Positions 43,200 through 55,423 are shown, numbered from the stretch's first letter. The stretch: DNA of 64,000 bases from Hymenopus coronatus (GCA_030762935.1 CM060900.1:288465784-288529783); one strand, 5' to 3'. The notes: a model not told the origin generated them from the sequence alone. Program-made: numbers and translations.

Positions 43200-43756
43200 A
43201 GAATTTTTTGCATAATACAGGAAGAGGACATCAAAACTAATACTTGACTATAGTGAAGTAATGTCATTATTCAAGAATTCAGAGATGATTCTTTTGATTT
43301 CAAATTATTTGGCTCTGAAGAAGCAGCAGCCACTCTTTAGCAACCTGCATGCAACAATGGCTCAAATGACTCAAGTGATGACAGTGTTGAGTGCTAAGAT
43401 TCACAGGTAACACATACTGTCACTAATACCTGTACTGCAATTGGCAAGCTGCATCTCCATCCAAATATGCGTTTCAAGCTCTATCACACAAAGACAACCT
43501 GTTTACAGTGAATCTGTGAATGTATAATACCTATGTATATTGCTTAGTATAACTTTCTGCACATAGTTTTTGCATCAAGCATCTAGTGAATTTTTTTTCA
43601 AAATCAATATAAAGTTAGGTATGATCACTTACTTTTACACAGCATTAATTATAATGTGTATGAATGAGTATAAATAGCAAAATATTTTCATTTAATTTAG
43701 GGCATTTTTTACACTGTTAATTCTGGCCCAAACTAATTCTGTAAGTGAGGGGTTAA
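43200..43756 (+). mobile_element. Possible deleted piggyBac-like element (right end)
   Basis: Near 43265-43400 one frame reads IQEFRDDSFDFKLFGSEEAA then NGSNDSSDDSVEC, acidic and serine-rich like piggyBac N-termini. At 43745-43756 GTGAGGGG runs into TTAA, which is how piggyBac right ends look (TTAACCCC read inward). The left end and the catalytic region were not found. Confidence 0.3.
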
Positions 43757-44076
43757 TGGCTCCGTTTTTTGTATATTAATTTTTGAAACTGCAATGCATA
43801 ATTCATGCATGAAACAAAATTAACAGTGATTGATTATGCAGTTAAAGCATGTTAAATCAAACACAGTATGAAATATTATATAATTCAATCTTTCTTATCT
43901 GAAGTATGTAGTTATACATTATGTAAAGCTTATTATTAATTTCTGTTTTGGACATGTAAATAAAATGTGAGATAGTTTGTGGTTTATATTGTTCACCTTT
44001 TATCATTTTACCCATGTCATTTTAGCTACAATAAATAGTGGAGAAATTATTTTATTTGGCACTATAGCATAGCTAT
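43757..44076. other. No gene recognised
   Basis: AT-rich; contains an AATAAA at 43969-43974 and no coding sense. Confidence 0.4.
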
Positions 44077-44077
44077 A

Positions 44078-46147
44078 TAGGGTGTATTTGAATTGTTGTA
44101 ACAAACCTTGAGAGGTGATTTGTAGTATCATAGTAAAAGAAAACTGCTCCATGAGCATCCATCATACAATGCATTGTTGCTGAGTTACAGGCTAAAGAGA
44201 TGCAGGATGTACAGTGACCTCGAGCAGAACTGTAGAAGTTGGTGAATGTGTCTATCCTACGAGTTGGTAGTGAGGCACATACAAAACAAAACAAGCCTAC
44301 ACTCGGTATTTATAGTATGATATTACAATACACAGTACCCTGTTGGTCATACATGCTAATCATACAGTGAACAGGAGGGATGATACAATTCTACATGTGC
44401 AGTGAGTAGTGAAAGGGTAAACAGAGCAAATAACTGGTTGTATGTAAATGTGGTACACTGTTCAAACCAAGAACAAGGCAGCATGTTCATGTATGGGTAT
44501 GCAGCTGCATGTTTGTATTGGGAGCAGTTTCTGAATGGACAGAAACCATTGTAGGTGATATTTGCCAAGTGTATGTCAAGTGTGTGAAACATATTCAATA
44601 CTGTCTCCCCATGTGGATATGATTGATCTGCAATGTACCGAAGGAACACGTGTTATGATGTGTTGAAAATGACTCACATACAAGTACACAAGTGACTCAC
44701 ATGTAAGTCACATGTATGTTTAGCATATTGTTCATGGTAATGCATTTTACCCATACCATCTGCAAAGGGCACAGGACTAAGCGAAGTTGATATCCACGCA
44801 TGGGTGGAATTCTGCAGGTGATTCATTCACGTAGCCACTGTGGCAGAATCAACTGGTCAGTCAACTGGAATAGGCCATCAGCTGAGCACTTCTCGAGAAC
44901 TCTTTCCTCTCGGGGTGTGTTACTGGAGCAGAACCTGCATACTAAAGATAACATTCTTTCTCAAACAATCTTTGTTTTTATCAATAAATTTTCAGCATCA
45001 AATAATTTCAACATAAATAATAGCCTTCTTTTTGAAGCACACTGAATTGTTTATAAATATGCACAATTGTAATTCTGTTGAAATTAACTAGTCTTGTTGA
45101 AATACTCAACTTATTTCTTATCTTTTCCTTTCAAATTACTTTCTTCCTTTCTTACTTCAACAAAAATATTCTGGACAATAATTTAAATAATTTCCCAGAA
45201 ATTATTAATTAACTTGTCAAATATCGTGAATACTTTATTCTCTGATGTAATATGTCAAAAAAATAATTATCTTGTAGAATTAACTTTCTTCCCTGATGAA
45301 GTCTATGGAAGAAAAATTATCTCACAGAATGGACCTCTTTTTCCGACAAGGTCAGTAGGAGAAATGAAGTTTAACCTGGTTATCTAAGAATTGTATGTTA
45401 CCAAAACAGTTTACTTATTCAAAATCAAACATCTCCTCACCATATGCAAAAATTGGCTAATGAAACAAAATGCAACAAAATTTTATCTTTCCAAAAAGAA
45501 GACATAAGTAATAAATAAAACTACACAATAACAGGGAAAAAAAGATGTGCTCTTACTAAGAAGGCTATCAATAACATGGATGAATATAATTATTGCTCTG
45601 CAATGATTAATATTGCCTCACCACTATCATACATTTCTATTGTTCATTTTGTTCCCTGATTAGGCCACATTTGTAATAGAGTATATCATAAACCTGCATA
45701 ACACATATGTATGAAGCCCCATAATATGGTTGCCATTAGTCAACATTGATTTGGGCTCAGTGTGTGGTATGGTATTATCAATGATTACCTGATCAGGTCA
45801 TACGTCCTACTCCGACAACTAAATGAGGTAACACCCTTAACCTTCTTGAGGAACATGCTGCCTGTACTGCTGAGCAATTTACCCCTAGCAGTTTTCCATG
45901 CCTTGTCGTTCATGCATGATGAAGTACCAGCTTGGCATGGAAGTTCAGTGCATTGGCCTGCCCAGTCTCCAAACCTTAATCCACTGGGTTTTTACTTGTG
46001 GGGCCACTTGAAAAGTGTACTGTATGCTACACTGGTAAACAATTTCAATGACCTGGAACAGCATGTCTGTAATGCCTGGGCAGCCTTACCATAGAACATA
46101 GAAATCACTGAGCAGATTTTCTGATCCATTTTGAGGCATTGTTTGAC
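44078..46147 (+). mobile_element. Tc1/mariner-type transposon, decayed
   Basis: The left terminus TAGGGTGTATTTGAATTGTT (44078) resembles the ends of the mariner at 58388. Coding remnants on + are LYWEQFLNGQKPL and CMSSV.NIFNTVSPCGYD (44500-44620), LSEVDIHAWVEFCR (44780-44820), then FGLSVWYGIINDYLIRSYVL, TFLRNMLPVLLSNLP, FMHDEVPAWH, and PAQSPNLNPLGFYLWGHLKS (45750-46015). About 20 residues are missing after the second catalytic Asp (FMHD), and the third Asp is Gly (NPLGFYLWG). Between about 44830 and 45740 no transposase homology is seen, which suggests another insertion. The right end is cut by a SINE at about 46148. Confidence 0.8.
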
Positions 46148-46296
46148 TGCCTCCATGGTTGAGTGGTCAGCAAGCTGACTTCTCACTCGGGTGTCCCGGA
46201 TTCGACTCCCAGCTGGGGCGGGGATTTTTTTTTTAGCCAGAATTATTCCCTATCCCCTACAGAGCCTGGAAGTATGTATGAGAGAGTGAATGTGTG

Positions 46297-46333
<37 letters not shown>

Positions 46334-46475
46334 GTGGGTTGGGGTGGGGGTGTGTGTGTAATAAAATGATTTAAACCAAATGTAAAAGAACCTACAGACG
46401 AGTTATTTCAAGTGCAAAGCCCCCTTAGATGTTAAAGGGGCTATATAAATAAAATAATAAAAAACAAAAAACCAA
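46148..46475 (+). repeat. tRNA-derived SINE with (GT)n
   Basis: The A-box-like TGGTTGAGTGGTCAG (46156-46170) and B box GGATTCGACTCC (46198-46209) lie 27 bp apart, as in a tRNA. Then come GGGGCGGGGATTTTTTTTT, a (GT)n run (about 46297-46332) and a 3' tail GGGGCTATATAAATAAAAT. It interrupts the transposase C-terminus of the preceding element. Confidence 0.82.
46297..46332 (+). repeat. (GT)n microsatellite
   Basis: An uninterrupted GT run within the SINE, followed by a G-rich stretch. Confidence 0.95.
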
Positions 46476-46479
46476 TTTT

Positions 46480-47270
46480 CAAGTGCTTGTTAAACCAGTT
46501 GATGTATATTTCAGAAGCTACTACTCACATCTTCAACCTCTGGGACTGCCAGTCTGATTTGGTGTTCTCAAATTAATGTTTTCCTATGTCTGTGATGGCA
46601 ATGCAGCCTGTTATATTTGTCAGGTGTTTTGGATTTGGGCCAATCTCATACTCAGTTCAATGTTCAGTCTTTGGTATTGTTGTGTAGTTAACATTATTTG
46701 TAATTGAATCATGAAACACATACAAATTGTCATAAAACTACAAATATGGAAGGGAAGAAAGTTTCAATCTTGGAAGAAGTAAAATAGAATAGATACCTCT
46801 TATTTTTATATTTAAGCATCATAAAAAGGTAAAATTAAGTTTCCCATGTATATACAATTACGAAAATATTACAAGTCTCCCATTTTCCCAATAGTATGAC
46901 ACATGAAGGTGGAGCAGGGCTAAATACATGTTCTGATGCCTCCTATCTTTACATAGTATTCATGGGAAAAGCATTCCATTGAGAGGTGGTATGTGGTCAG
47001 CATATTGGCCCACCTCACCTCATCTATTTGCCTGTGCTGTTAATTATAACCCTAGAACAAACAAACAGGCAGCTTTCACTGTCTCATTATACTATCAAAA
47101 TATATAGAGTTCAGCAAGGGGTAAGAGAAAGTCAATGCCATCACAGAACTTAACAGCTTCAGGAAAACCTACTCGTGAAAAAATACATTTTATCATAACT
47201 TTTCATGATGAAATATTCAACCAGCTGGACAGAACTTATATTACCTGAACTCAAATAACAGGTTATCTAC
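46480..47270. other. No gene recognised
   Basis: AT-rich with no coding pattern or repeat that I can identify. Confidence 0.45.
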
Positions 47271-47521
47271 CAGGTGGCCCAACAGCACCATATTTCATGT
47301 GTGGAGATAACCCTTCATGAATTTAAAGTATTGCAGAGCTCAACAGGTCAACTGGAAGCAAATACCAGTCAGTGGTGGGTAGTACGAGTGATCTTTGTTG
47401 CACACCTCTTGTATATCAGTAAAAACAGTGAGGGAATCGTGCTCACGAATCCCTCACTGAGAGGCAGTTTTCAGACTTTAACTAGAGTTTTTGATGATAT
47501 ACAAGAGACCGAAAATGTCAT
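47271..47521 (+). repeat. Left long terminal inverted repeat
   Basis: About 250 bp, inverted copy at 48943-49161, with indels between arms. Confidence 0.82.
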
Positions 47522-47689
47522 TAAATCTTTTCCACTTCAGTAACAAAGGCTTTATTTTTGAGAGAATAAATTTACCTACCAGTAACTACCAACAGCAAGC
47601 TGTATAATTGTGCATATGCCATTCTTATCTAACATTAGAGACTAGGCACACTGAATGGTAAATCAAAATATTAAGGCACCATAACAAAA

Positions 47690-48830
47690 TCCATGCATGA
47701 GAGCACATAGTGTTTCACTGTTTGTGTTTTTATTAATCAAAATGTGAAAACATTTTATCAAAAAACATCAGCATGTGAGAGAACATAAAGTTTCACTGTA
47801 TTTTTATCATTAATGTTATTACGCAGAATAAATCAAAACATGAAAACACATAACAGAAAATATGCAAACTCAAAAATACATAGTATTTTACTGTAGGTAT
47901 TATTAGCATTAATACTATTATGCTAAACCTGAAAACATTGTAACGAAAGCCATTCAAACATGACAGCACATAATGTTTGACCATATTGTCATTAACATTA
48001 TTACGCAATGTACACTTTTAGGAGAATGAATCAAACCTGAAAACATTGTAATGAAAAATATGCAAATATGACAGCATGTAGTGTTCCACTGTATTATTAT
48101 CATTAACATTATTGTACAGTTTATGCTTAGCAGAATGAATCAAACATGAAAGCATTGTAACAACAAATATACAAGTAGTAATGTTTCACTGTATTATTAT
48201 TATCATTAACATCATTAATAGTATATGCTTAGCAGAATAAATTAAAGCATTGTAACAAAACCAAACAAACATAAGAGCACGCAGTGCTTCACTGTGCTAT
48301 CATTAATACTGTCATGCATTATACGCATAGCAAAATGAATTAAACATGAAAATATAATGAAAATTTATACAAATTTGACATCAAATAGTATTTAACTTGA
48401 CTATCATCATGAATATCATTAATAGTATATGCTTAGCAGAATAAATTAATACATGAATACATTGTAACAAAAAATATGTAATATAAGAGAATGTAGCGTT
48501 TCACTGTATTACTATCACTAATATTATTTCATAGCATAAACTTAGCGGAATGAAACAAAACATTAAAATATTTTAATGAACAACGTTATAACAGGAGAGC
48601 ATGTTGTGTTTCAGTGTATTATTATTTATTATCATTAATATCGTTACACAGAATGCACTTAGTAGAATAAATTAATACATGAATACATTGTAGCAAAAAA
48701 TACGCAAATAGGAGAGCAAGTAGCTTTTTGCTGTATTATTATCATTAATATTCTCACAGTTTTTTAGAATGAATTAAAACATGAAAACATTATAATAAAA
48801 ACTTTGCAAACATAAGAGCGTGTAGTACAA
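47690..48830. repeat. Degenerate minisatellite, about 11 units of 80-117 bp
   Basis: Each unit contains GTGTTTCACTGTATTATTATC (variants), ATTAATATTATT, a TTAGCAGAATGAATCAAA-type block and ATGAAAACATTGTAACAAAA, then a GCAAACATAAGAGCA-type block. Recognisable TTTCACTGT-like starts fall near 47713, 47791, 47887, 47970, 48083, 48183, 48285, 48390, 48498, 48608 and 48725. Spacing lengthens from left to right. Confidence 0.85.
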
Positions 48831-48942
48831 TCCAATTTTGCCCTTTTCCATGTTTGTGTGTTTTTTGTCGTGCATTAAGTTTTGCTTTGCTCTGGTGGTG
48901 GTGATGGCAGCAGTAGTGGTGGTGGTAATGGCGGCCAGCATA

Positions 48943-49161
48943 CAACATTTTCTGTCTCTTGTATATCATCACAGTCTCAAGTAAAAGTCTGTAAACTACC
49001 TCTCGGTGAGGCATGACTGAGTGCAATTGCCTCACTTTTTTCGCTGATATGCAAGAGGTGTGCAACACAAGTCACTGACTGGTATTCGCTTCTAATTACC
49101 CTGTAGAATTCTATAACTCTTTTATCTGCACATGTGAAATATGCCACTGTTGGGCCACCTG
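48943..49161 (-). repeat. Right long terminal inverted repeat
   Basis: About 219 bp. Its minus strand opens CAGGTGGCCCAACAGTGGCA and runs in parallel with the left arm to the GATATACAAGAGACAGAAAA block. Confidence 0.82.
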
Positions 49162-50043
49162 ATATAAAAAGGGTCCTCAGTTTCTCAAAGAGGTTTCATT
49201 CCATTTGTTACATACCAAATAGAATCAAATATTAAGTATATTCACATTGAAAATAAAGAGAATTTGTAACCAGAGCTATAAAATGCTTTAGGAAGAGAAC
49301 ATTCAATACATGGAATAGTCATATTTATGAAGTAAAATGTATGGCATATATTCTAACCCAAAACTTTTGAAATGCATAACATGAAAATTAAGTCTGACTA
49401 TGTGAACATTACAGCCAAAAGAATAATTGGTATGTTTTAATTTTGATAAGGCTTTTTTTTAACTGCTTGAGTGATGGCCATTTAAATGCTGCACGGCCGG
49501 TAATGGATACCCAATAAACAATTCAAGGCATTTAAATTGTTAAATGTAGGTAAATATGTTTTGTACATAAATATTCGTATCTTTGGTATTTATTAAGATA
49601 TTTTAATGAAACAAAAACTGACTTAAAGCTCATTAAAGGCACTATACATCTATCGTAGAAACAAAAGAGAGACTAAATTAACAAACATTTAAATATTTTT
49701 CCATGTAGTAAAAGTCATTCTGTACGTTGAACGCACCTAATTTGTGAGTTAGGCTTGTGCTATGCATGTACAAATGTATGTACATAGAGCTAGCTAAGCA
49801 CAATGTTCTCGACTTCAAGGTTTTATCATTCTGTTTATTACTACAATGATATTATGTGTGTGTATTTGTGAGGAACACCCAAGCTGCAAAGAAATCAAAC
49901 TTCTCTGTCAGCGTTTCTATTTATGCCTTAGAATAAATACACAGTGGGGATTTATTGTAGAGCCATGTAGCTACGGGGTTCACAGTTTTTTGTTTTAGCT
50001 ATCAGAAAAGCACATTTGAACATGTTATATCTCAGTTCTAACC
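49162..50043. other. No gene recognised; possible left end of the piggyBac element
   Basis: AT-rich. At 49459 TTAA is followed by CTGCTTGAGTGATGGCC, which could be a decayed piggyBac terminus 580 bp before the transposase start; no inverted partner was found on the right. Confidence 0.3.
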
Positions 50044-51646
50044 ATGGCTTTGACTAGCAGTGTAGCTAACAAATTAGCTCGTGTAGGCAGTGTCCGGGCT
50101 TCAGAAATAGCTTCAGATAATGTGGAGGACCTTTTGCTATATGACAGTGACTTTTATATTGACGGCGAGTTTTCAGATTTTGAGGGGGGCATCGAGGATA
50201 TAGGTAGCAGTGAGGAAGAAAGTGACTCTCTTCCTTCAGGTGTTCGTGAAGAAGCAACATTGTGGGGTGGTCAAAATTACTCCAAAACAAGTAGACATAT
50301 TTTCATGAGCACAGCCTCTGGTGTACAACCCCAAGCTCAGTTGACTTCTGACAGCCAACCAATTGACATTTTCACAAAATTTTTTACTACTGACTTAGTG
50401 TCTCTCATTGTTACAGAAACAAATGCATATGCTAGTAAGGTAAAGGAAGCTCTGAATTCTAAAGGCAATTTAGGGCCTAAGAGTAGAATTCAGAAGTGGA
50501 CAGAAGTAACACTGAATGAGATTTACAGGCTAATTGGTCAAATTACGCTCATGGGTGTTATTTGTAAACCAACTTTAGACATGTACTGGTCTACAGATGA
50601 CATGCTAGCTACTCCATTTTTTGGGAAATGCATGTCAAATAACAGGTTTACTTCCATTTTGCGGTTCCTTCATTTGGTTCCTTAGGCTGGAAGCAATACA
50701 TCAAAACAAAGAGGGCCAGATTTGGCATAAAGAGTTTTGATCTTTGTGAAAGTAAAACGGGATATCTTTACAATAGCTGCATTTACACTGGTCAAGGAAC
50801 TGATAATACTGGAGGCAAAGATTTGTGGTTATCTGGCTTCATAGTAATGCACCTGATGGAGCCTATACTTGACCAGGGTAGGACTGTATATTTGGATAAT
50901 TGGTACAGCTCCCCTAAATTATACATGGCCTTATACAAAAGGAACACAAATGCAATTGGAACAGTTCGTTCAAATTGTATTCGTTTGCCGAAGAATGTGA
51001 ATACAAAGATTCTAAGGAGAGGAGAAATGCAGGTGCACCAGCTCCATCCTTTGACCTACATTACTTGGCAAGATAGGAGGGTGGTTAAGGCATTGTCCAA
51101 ATGCAGCCCTAAGATTTTTATGATTGACACTGGAAAAATAAATGCCCACCCCAAAATGTCAATTTTCAAGCCTGATGTTATCCAGGAATACAATATGCCT
51201 ATGGGTGGTGTAGATCTAGTAAATCAGGTATTGCAATCATATCCTTCTTTACGAGAAACAGTTGAATGGTATAAAAAGGTATTTTTGCACCAGCTGGATA
51301 TAACCATATTCAATGTTTAGTAATTTGGAGAACTCTAAACCCACGCAAGACGACCTACCTGGACTTCCGCATATCAATAGCTCGTAGCATAATTGAGCAC
51401 TATAGAATTCAGAGGCCTCTTCATACAGGGGGTAAGAAATCTACAACCCCTGCACCCCTCAGATTTGAAGGAAAACACTTTCCTAAAAGGATACCACTGA
51501 CGGCAAAAAAATTGCATCCATTTCGAAGGTGTTTAGTGTGTCGTAAAAAAGGAGAAGGGACTAACATGATATGCCGTGAATGTGGAGATGTGCCCTTATG
51601 TGTCTATCCATGTTTTGAGATGTACCATTCAAAAAGGAACCTTTAA
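50044..51646 (+). pseudogene. piggyBac-type transposase, PGBD4-like, with internal deletion
   Basis: It starts MALTSSVANKLARV, with an acidic N-terminus (DDDE-rich, 50130-50240), the domain start PIDIFTKFFTTDLVSLIVTE, EIYRLIGQITLMGV and NRFTSILRFLHLVP, ending at a stop (50683-50685). About 60-100 residues that should carry the first catalytic Asp and the GR..F..Y.P motif are missing. Coding resumes at about 50702: RARFGIKSFDLCESKTGYLYN, VYLDNWYSSPKLY (second Asp), MPMGGVDLVNQ (third Asp). A stop at 51318-51320 and a frameshift precede RISIARSIIEHYRIQRPLH and the zinc finger CLVCRKK...CRECGDVPLCVYPCFEMYH, ending at 51646. Possible right termini: TTAA at 51715-51718 or 51822-51825. Confidence 0.87.
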
Positions 51647-52305
51647 AGGTAAGACTATTTGTCCTAGAATTTTTTTAAATTTATTATAAAAGATAAAAAT
51701 TAAAATTATTAGGGTTAAATAAGCATTAAACGCATGCATGCACAGGACGTCATGTGACGTCCATATCAGTTCTCCTGTATTTTAAAATTGACATCATATG
51801 ACCTCCATATCCACAAAAAGGTTAAATAAGTTTTTGAACCACTTCCATAAGGCAGCTCTACTGCTGTGCCATTTAATGTTCAAAATTTAGTTAAAAGAAT
51901 AGGCAGTTCCTATTTCTGGAACATTTCCTTATAATTCCTAGGTAAATTATTTGCAAACATGGTAAGTAAATATTTATTATTAGTATTGCATTTTTTAGTT
52001 AACTGTGCTACCTGTACCTTAACAGAAGAAGGAAAAAAAAAAAAGAAAATCTGAGGCTGTGAAATTATAATCCCTAATCTGTAAAACTTTTAATACACTG
52101 GAGAAAACATAATTATCGCATAGTCATCTTTGTTCACTATAATATTCATTTACAGAATTAAGCTGTATAATGGTTACAGTGATTCTTAATAATATTCAAA
52201 ATAAAATACATCTGCATTATTTACATTGCTTGAGTACATAAGACTATTATTTATATTGTACAGAACTCTATTTTGAATTAAAAGGCTTGCACTTTTGATA
52301 GTTAT
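51647..52305. other. No gene recognised
   Basis: AT-rich. The segment 51735-51815 has repeated GACGTCAT/GACCTCCATAT-like motifs (GACGTCATGTGACGTCCATA and GACATCATATGACCTCCATA), perhaps terminal sequence of the piggyBac element. Confidence 0.4.
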
Positions 52306-52629
52306 TGGCATTATTAAGGTGTTCAGGAATTACTTCATGCCATAGAAGAGCGTGGAATTAAGAATTTCTTTACAACCTTCTGGAATCATTTGCATTTAGG
52401 TTTGAATTTTTTTGGTACTGTATTGTATACCAGAATTTCAGTGTGGAGAACTGACTATGTTTCTTAGAAGCTCTGCTAATTTCTATATGAATCTGATTAC
52501 ATTACAAGTAAAACAAGTCTGAATTTCACTGTTAAAATTAAACAGGTGAATATTTTTATATATAAAACAAATTGTTTCTAAAATATAAATGTACTTCAAA
52601 GCCAATGACATAAGGTTTACATCGTTCTT

Positions 52630-53560
52630 ATTATTTGTTTTGTAAGAGAAATATTTCCATTATTTCTGCACCTAACCCCATAAAATGATATCTACCTTAC
52701 ATTATTGTACATCTCTGTATGCATTATATACAACTAGTAAGCTTTTTATATTACATATTTTCTTGATACTCTTAATTGCATAAAGAGCTGTATATCCTGC
52801 TTTTTGTAGTGGTAATTTGTGGTTTCCAATTTAGATAGCTATCTAATGCTATCCCTAAAAAAATTCAGGTTGTTCCTTACTCATAATAACATTATTGTTT
52901 ATAATGATCTATTATTGTAATTGTTGCAAATATTAAAATACATATCCACTTTTTTTTTAAACTTTAGTAATCACACCATAAATGTTATGAGTGAATTATC
53001 AATCAGAATTTGTATTTCATGAGAACATTTACCTCTAAATATGAAATTTCTGCTGTCAGCAAACAGAATGGTTTAGTTATTTGGAATGTTTGTTGCCAAA
53101 CAATATATGCTAAGTATAGTGAGGTACTAAGCTTCAATCCTTGGGGAATTCCAAAATATACAGTTTTGAGAGTTGATATAGTATTATTTGTTAAAACCAT
53201 TTAGTTTATGTTGTATGTTGTAAATCATTAATGACAGATTCCTCTTTTTCCACAGCTTTGTTAAAGGTATATTTTGGTTGACAAAGTTGAATGCTTTACT
53301 GCAATCAATATAGGTATTGCTTTTTGATTCTTTTCTATTCCGTTAACAGTACTTTATATACATTTGTAGAATGCATATTTAGTAGACTTATTTGTCGTAA
53401 ATGCATTTTGAGAACTGGATAATACAGATTTCCCAAGAAATGAGGCAGTTTGATTATACACAATTGTTTCCAAAATTTTAGAAAAACCAGATAAAATAGT
53501 GATTGGTTTGTAATTATATACATCTTGCTTATCATCTCCATGAATAGAGGAATTATTTTT
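52630..53560 (-). pseudogene. LINE copy C reverse transcriptase, second part
   Basis: NYKPITILSGFSKILE-like sequence at 53520-53470, TNKSTKYAF (53400), FGIPQGLKLSTSLYLAYI (53155-53105), then FLGIALDSYLNWKPQIT (about 52860-52810) and YGVRC at about 52680, where family members read YGI.FWG. The catalytic FADD is LLTAE (Asp pair lost or in another frame). Confidence 0.75.
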
Positions 53561-53626
53561 TAAATTTTTAATACACTTGAGAAGGGGTCAGTGACAGATG
53601 ATTAGGTTGCAAATCTCTGTCAAAGG

Positions 53627-53841
53627 TGTCAATATTAAAAGAAAAAATATTAGAATTGTAGCACCATCTCTATGGATAATTTCTTGAACTTAAAACTATG
53701 TTGGCAACACTGTGTTCAATGCATCTTTTTGATATGTTTTTGTTACAAGCTAGATTCTAGAAGCTACAAGCTGCAATGTATTTTTGTGTTACAAGTAAAA
53801 TGTAGTCGTTCAACTGAAAGCCAAATAAATATCTTTTAAAA
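53627..53841 (+). repeat. 5' LTR of Copia B
   Basis: TGTCAATATTAAAAG... to ATCTTTTAAAA; the closing CA has become AA. Confidence 0.85.
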
Positions 53842-54890
53842 GGTTATGGGCCCAGACTGTGCATGAACTGGTACTCAGATATTTTTGTTCATGATTCATA
53901 CTGATATGAACTTGTCAGAAAAACTTGTATCTCAAAACCGGACCCTGTGTGCAACAAAAATGCCTAACAGTAACAGTGACTGAAAAATACAAGTGGGTAA
54001 ACTTGAAGGTCTCGAGGACTGGGCGAAATGGAAATGGCATGTGTTGATGTTGTTTCGCACATATGCATTTGAAGATATTGTTGATGGCAAGTTTGTTGGC
54101 AAATACACTGGGAAAAGCTGTTGCTGAGCTGTGTTGACATGTAGCCATGTAAGTGAAATTTGGGAGAAGCTATGTATGCGATTCAAAAGAAGCAGTATGA
54201 AACATTAAACAAATGTCAACGTATGTTGATCAAATCTTTTTTCGTGTACAACATGATGACAAAGAAGATAGCGCATATGTCACCAAAATGCCGAAGCTTT
54301 TTGTTGATCTGAATGACGAATTGAAGAAGCACAATGAAAATGTTCTTTCAAAACAAATTTTAAATGGCTGAATTTTATCCACACTGCAAAACGAATGCAA
54401 CCATTTTAAAGACTTGTGAAACACAATTCCATCAGAAAATCAAAAGGTGAACTTCTTGATTGAAAAATTGGTACTATTGAATTGCATGACCATGGTGGAA
54501 TCAGCTGTGTTTGTCACATGTCATGGTTCCTGTGTGAACAAAAATCATCAGAATAAAAGTCAAAATAGTGAAAAATCCAAAAATAATGTAAAATGTGCAA
54601 AGTGAAAATTCCCATGTCATAAATATCAGGCCACTGGGCAGTGGAGTGTCCATTGAAAGAGGCATGTGGCAGCACTAGGCAAAAGCTGTCTGAGATGATT
54701 TCAGGAAGCTACGCTGTATTTTCTTCTTAAAACACAAAAGGAGGTTAGCATGTTTTGGAACAGCTTTTGAATGAAACTAATATGAACAGTCATGTTATTA
54801 AACAACTTAGGTTTCTGAAATGTTTGCAGACAGAAGCATAGAAACCTGCATTACTCCACTCTATGCACTGCAGCAAAATGGTGTTGCAGA

Positions 54891-55202
54891 GTGAGAAAAT
54901 CTCACCATTGTGATGTGCATTTGTTTGTGATTAATCTGAGTAAATTTCCAAAAGAACTGTGGACAGAAGCCTGCAATACTGCCACATACCTCTTTAACCA
55001 CACTGGAAAGTCATCTGTTGAAAGCAAATCACCTTATGAGCAGTGGTATCAACATCCAGTAAGAAGCCTATCTCATCTGAAGATTTTTGGAACTGAATGC
55101 CATGTACAAGTGAACAAGAATTCCCCTTCCAAGTTGGACAACAAATCTGTTCCTGATCATCTGGTTGGATATGTGAATGACAGGGATGGATTCAGGGTCT
55201 AG
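54891..55202 (+). pseudogene. Copia B integrase C-terminal region
   Basis: LSKFPKELWTEACNTATYLF, NHTGKSSVESKSPYEQWY, LSHLKIFGTECHVQV and LDNKSVPDHLVGYVNDRDGF are the standard Copia order after the integrase core (W.EA...A.Y..N, P.E.W, L..FG...). The core upstream is deleted or unreadable, with a stop just after NDRDGFRV. Confidence 0.85.
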
Positions 55203-55423
55203 ATTCCTTCTTAGAGGAAGTTGTTTTAAACCATGATTAAAATTCAAGCTAGAAGTTTTCTGCAATTTCCATACCAACATTGCTGAACTACTGACTCCAG
55301 ACGTAAGCTATGACAAGAGGTCAGAAGATGTTTGAGGAGAAAAAGAATCACACTCGGCATCTAGTTCTGAAGGAAGTAAAGCTTTAGGTGACGAACAGGA
55401 AGAAGAAAAAGTAATAGAAAATA

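Larger units (their letters stand above)
47271..49161. mobile_element. Long-inverted-repeat DNA element with internal tandem array
   Basis: The outermost 15 bp are perfectly inverted (CAGGTGGCCCAACAG at 47271-47285; the complement at 49147-49161). The similarity continues inward for over 200 bp on each side, with landmarks in the same order: ATACCAGTCAGTG, GTTGCACACCTCTTG.ATATCAG, CACTGAGAGGCAGTTTTCAG (right arm CACCGAGAGGTAGTTTACAG), and GATGATATACAAGAGAC. Between the arms is an AT-rich degenerate tandem array (47690-48830) and a GTGGTG-rich spot. No transposase is present. No clear target duplication. Foldback-like and hAT/MULE-derived non-autonomous elements have such a layout; the family is unknown. 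Confidence 0.8.

Noticed and set aside
47690..48830. Regular repeats that might suggest a CRISPR-like array
   Set aside because: Eukaryotic context, degenerate units without unique spacers, and enclosed by a long inverted repeat; it is a minisatellite.
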